Part shown: positions 61,722 through 64,000 of the stretch, piece by piece
Layout: every line of letters starts with the position of its first letter
Position numbering within the stretch: position 1 is the first letter of the stretch
Assembly (NCBI GenBank): GCA_044223995.1
Contig: JBGALE010000008.1
Span: 124,001-188,000, forward strand
Reading direction: 5' to 3'
DNA length: 64,000 nt
From: JACMLD01 sp044223995
Lineage (GTDB): Bacteria; Bacteroidota; Bacteroidia; Chitinophagales; Chitinophagaceae
Program-made: the position numbers and the translations under genes
Notes under the pieces: model-generated
What the model was told of the DNA's origin: nothing
The model's database searches: none
The model's input: only the letters and a program-made list of their open reading frames with translations

Positions 61722-63368
61722 TTATTCATGATGTACTATCCTGTTATCGTATTCCTTCCGGAAATGCCGCAGCGTACTCAGCAATGGGTTCGGTGCAGAT
61801 GCACCCAAACCACATAAGCTGGTTTCCTTTACATATACTGCCAGTTCTTCCAGCCTGTCGAGATCGATCTGTGTTCCTTTATTATCGCAAATCTTTTGCA
61901 GCAGGTCATGCATCATTCTTGTGCCTACACGGCAGGGAACGCACTTGCCACAGCTTTCATCCATGCAGAATTCCATAAAATATCGCGCAACGTCCACCAT
62001 ATCGGAACTCTTATCCATAATGATTAATCCACCGGAGCCCATAATAGAACCGAGGCTTACCAATGATTCGTAATCCATTTTCACATCCAGGTGTTCGGAA
62101 GGAATACAACCCCCGGAGGGTCCTCCCGTTTGTGCAGCCTTGAATTCCGTATTGTTTTGCATACCGCCACCAATGTCAAAAACAATTTCGCGTAATGTGG
62201 TTCCCATGGGTACTTCAATCAAACCGGCATATTTAATTTTTCCTGCAAGAGCAAATACTTTTGTACCGGCACTTTTTGGTGTACCAATTTCGCTGTACCA
62301 TTCGCCGCCATTGTTGATGATGGGTGCAATGGCTGCAAAAGATTCTACATTATTAATTAAAGTTGGCTTTCCCCACAACCCTGATTCGGCAGGGAATGGT
62401 GGTCGCGGGCGGGGTGTCCCTCTTTTACCTTCGATGGAAGCAATCAATGCAGTCTCTTCACCGCATACAAAAGCACCAGCGCCAATCCGTACCTCCACAT
62501 CAAAGGAAAAGTTTGTTCCGAGAATATTATTTCCCACCAGCCCAAGTTTCCTGGCTTGTTTGATGGCCAGCTCAAACCGTTTTATCGCCAGGGGATATTC
62601 ACCACGTATGTATGCATAACCTTTGCTGGCACCGACCGCATAGGCGGCAATGGCCATTCCTTCCAGCACGCGGTGCGGGTTGCCTTCCAGCACACTCCTG
62701 TCCATGAAAGCACCGGGATCTCCTTCATCACCATTGCAGATCACATATTTTTGATCGCTTACATATTTATAAACTGTTTCCCATTTAAAACCTGTCGGGT
62801 AACCTGCACCTCCCCGTCCGCGAAGGCGGCTCTGTTTCACTTCTGCAATCACATCTTCCGGGTTCATCTCAAACAATACTTTGTCCAGCGCCTGGTAGCC
62901 GTTGTGTACAAGATAATCTTCGATCTTTTCGGGGTTCATGTCGCCGCAGTCTTTCAAGGCCAGCTTCAATTGTTTTTTATAAAAAGGATCTTCCTGTGCA
63001 TTCAGAAAAGGTTTCTCCCTGGAATCGGCAAACAGTAACAAATCTTCCAGGGGTTTCTTTTCTACCAACTGGCTTTGAACAATGGATTTTATATTGGAAC
63101 AATCCACTTTTTGATACATATTATATCCTTCGGCAAATTTTACCAACGGCCCCTGGTTGCATGGACCCATACATCCTGTGGGAACCACTTCCACTGTGTT
63201 TTCCAAACCACGTTCCTTTATTTCTTCATTTAATTTTTTCATTACTTCCTCTGAGCCGGAAGAAATACAACTTGCACCGCAGCATACACATATTTTTTGC
63301 TTCAGCTTAGCGGCTTCCTCCTTTGCCTTTTCTACGCTGATAATATTTTTTAATTCTTGCCTGTTCAT
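61722..63368 (-). CDS. hoxF: Hydrogenase diaphorase subunit HoxF (NADH/FMN)
   Basis: A 548-residue NuoF-like subunit that binds NAD(H) and FMN. The N-terminal about 100 residues form a thioredoxin-like [2Fe-2S] domain (Cys30, Cys34, Cys66, Cys70). Then come RGRGGAGYPTGFKW (residues 183-196; NADH site), CNGDEGDPGAFMDR, GAGAYVCGEETALI-type (GAGAFVCGEETALI), SIEGKRGTPRPRPPFPA and the C-terminal [4Fe-4S] set ESCGKCVPCRVGT with SLCGLG. The bifurcating-type C-terminal ferredoxin domain is absent, which fits HoxF rather than HydB. ATG overlaps the hoxE stop (ATGA). Confidence 0.96.
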   Translation of the reverse strand: MNRQELKNIISVEKAKEEAAKLKQKICVCCGASCISSGSEEVMKKLNEEIKERGLENTVEVVPTGCMGPCNQGPLVKFAEGYNMYQKVDCSNIKSIVQSQLVEKKPLEDLLLFADSREKPFLNAQEDPFYKKQLKLALKDCGDMNPEKIEDYLVHNGYQALDKVLFEMNPEDVIAEVKQSRLRGRGGAGYPTGFKWETVYKYVSDQKYVICNGDEGDPGAFMDRSVLEGNPHRVLEGMAIAAYAVGASKGYAYIRGEYPLAIKRFELAIKQARKLGLVGNNILGTNFSFDVEVRIGAGAFVCGEETALIASIEGKRGTPRPRPPFPAESGLWGKPTLINNVESFAAIAPIINNGGEWYSEIGTPKSAGTKVFALAGKIKYAGLIEVPMGTTLREIVFDIGGGMQNNTEFKAAQTGGPSGGCIPSEHLDVKMDYESLVSLGSIMGSGGLIIMDKSSDMVDVARYFMEFCMDESCGKCVPCRVGTRMMHDLLQKICDNKGTQIDLDRLEELAVYVKETSLCGLGASAPNPLLSTLRHFRKEYDNRIVHHE

Positions 63369-63862
63369 AAGCTGGCTGTTTTAGTCCTGATTTTTTTCAC
63401 AATATCATCCGGGTTCACCCTTGCTTCCACTTCATCATCCAATACCACGGCCGGAGCAAGTCCGCAGGCACCAATACAGCGTGCTACCTGTACGCCGAGT
63501 TTATTATCCGGTGAAACCTGCCCCGGTTTCAGCCCCAGTTCCTGTTCTATTTTGTTTAGAATTGCCTGCGCACCTTTTACATAGCAAGCTGTGCCTGTAC
63601 ACACCAGGCAGGTATGCTCTCCTTTTGATTTCAGCGAAAAGAAATGATAGAACGTAACTGTTGAATATACCCTGGACGGTGGAAGGTGCAGCGATTGTGT
63701 TATAAGCGTCAGTACATCTTTCGGTAAATACCCGTAGGCGTTTTGCGCGGTATGCAATATTTCAATTAATGCGTCGGGTTTGTAGTTCTCCTTCTTCATT
63801 TTTGCTGCAATCAGCTTCACGCGGGGGTCTGCTTTTGACAATACCATTGTATCACTTTTCAT
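63365..63862 (-). CDS. hoxE: Hydrogenase diaphorase subunit HoxE
   Basis: A 165-residue NuoE-like [2Fe-2S] subunit. The ligands are Cys88 and Cys93 in CTGTAC and Cys129 and Cys133 in RCIGAC. IEILHTAQNAYGYLPKDVL and RVYSTVTFYHFFSLKSKG are typical. HoxE is found in the five-subunit cyanobacterial-type enzyme but not in the Ralstonia one. The ATG at 63862 fits the family length; an in-frame extension to 63931 has no similarity. First gene of the operon, and its stop overlaps hoxF by four bases. Confidence 0.94.
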   Translation of the reverse strand: MKSDTMVLSKADPRVKLIAAKMKKENYKPDALIEILHTAQNAYGYLPKDVLTLITQSLHLPPSRVYSTVTFYHFFSLKSKGEHTCLVCTGTACYVKGAQAILNKIEQELGLKPGQVSPDNKLGVQVARCIGACGLAPAVVLDDEVEARVNPDDIVKKIRTKTASL

Positions 63863-63935
63863 ATAAATAGTGATTGTTTTTAATACTGATACAAGTACAA
63901 TGGCAGCAATCGTGTTCAGCACGGGATTCAATCGG

Positions 63936-63946
63936 GATAGGCATCA
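63936..63946. promoter_or_regulatory. Weak Fnr-like half-site upstream of hoxE
   Basis: On the minus strand it reads TGAT-N4-ATC, sharing TGATnnCTATC with the perfect palindrome upstream of the nifJ operon. It is about 75 bases before the hoxE ATG. The second arm is degenerate, so this is only a candidate. Confidence 0.25.
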
Positions 63947-64000
63947 CCGTGAGAACTGATGTGAAGGTAATATGGCGGGATATGCCGGAGCATGATTAAA

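Noticed and set aside
61722..63862. HoxE-F-U as part of respiratory complex I
   Set aside because: The next genes are hoxY and hoxH with intact Ni-Fe ligands, and no membrane nuo genes are present.

Overview
The window comes from a member of the Bacteroidota, most likely the family Chitinophagaceae. This rests on the TAnnTTTG -7 promoter element in front of many genes, secD and secF fused in one frame, the long form of NusB, a bacillithiol deacetylase (bshB1), two secreted proteins with type IX secretion C-terminal domains, and LytS/LytTR signalling. The family placement is inferred from gene content. No rRNA, tRNA, CRISPR array, intact insertion sequence or prophage was seen.

Positions 1-24700 are mostly housekeeping genes: 5'-truncated nusB, a DUF1573 lipoprotein, yajC, coaE, a hemolysin III-type membrane protein, an RlmK-like methyltransferase, a DinB-like protein, an aspartate-type aminotransferase, a lipoprotein with a serine hydrolase, secDF, a small two-gene cassette, an acyl-CoA dehydrogenase, a YggS-type PLP protein, an ectonucleotide pyrophosphatase-like enzyme, a membrane-anchored beta-propeller, a LytS/LytTR pair, a Crp/Fnr regulator, a DUF4406 protein, lpd, a DEAD-box helicase and bshB1. 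Positions 24800-36000 hold a fatty acid desaturase, an aguB-aguA pair for agmatine to putrescine, a Rieske lipoprotein, a TPMT-like methyltransferase, a nitroreductase, a MarR-GNAT fusion with a striking repeated operator, an A-type Fe-S carrier, a methylmalonyl-CoA mutase large subunit without its B12 domain, a GNAT protein and an M20 amidohydrolase. A 0.9 kb stretch with two diverged copies of a structured repeat follows. Positions 36900-50400 carry glnS, an FAD oxidoreductase, a secreted M43 protease, glutaminyl-peptide cyclotransferase, a methyltransferase, an HU-CCDC81-like membrane protein, mutS, a two-repeat PA14-like secreted protein, an alpha-L-fucosidase and an FMN split-barrel protein.

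The most interesting block is 50380-64000, which looks like an anaerobic electron-disposal island. On the + strand lie an NAD(P)H oxidoreductase of the GltD type with two [4Fe-4S] clusters, a full-length pyruvate:ferredoxin oxidoreductase (nifJ) and a dihydroorotate dehydrogenase-like flavoprotein. The first two overlap and the third follows six bases later. On the - strand is a complete cyanobacterial-type bidirectional [NiFe] hydrogenase operon, hoxE-hoxF-hoxU-hoxY-hoxH, read toward the first block. Its dedicated maturation protease (hoxW) lies tail-to-tail with hoxH. A class II Fic protein with a winged-helix C-terminus sits between the two blocks and has its own large palindromic operator. 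The likely logic is that pyruvate oxidation gives acetyl-CoA and reduced ferredoxin, the GltD-like protein exchanges electrons with NAD(P)H, and the Hox enzyme releases or consumes H2. An AAAATGAT-N4-ATCATTTT palindrome upstream of the first block suggests Crp/Fnr-type control.
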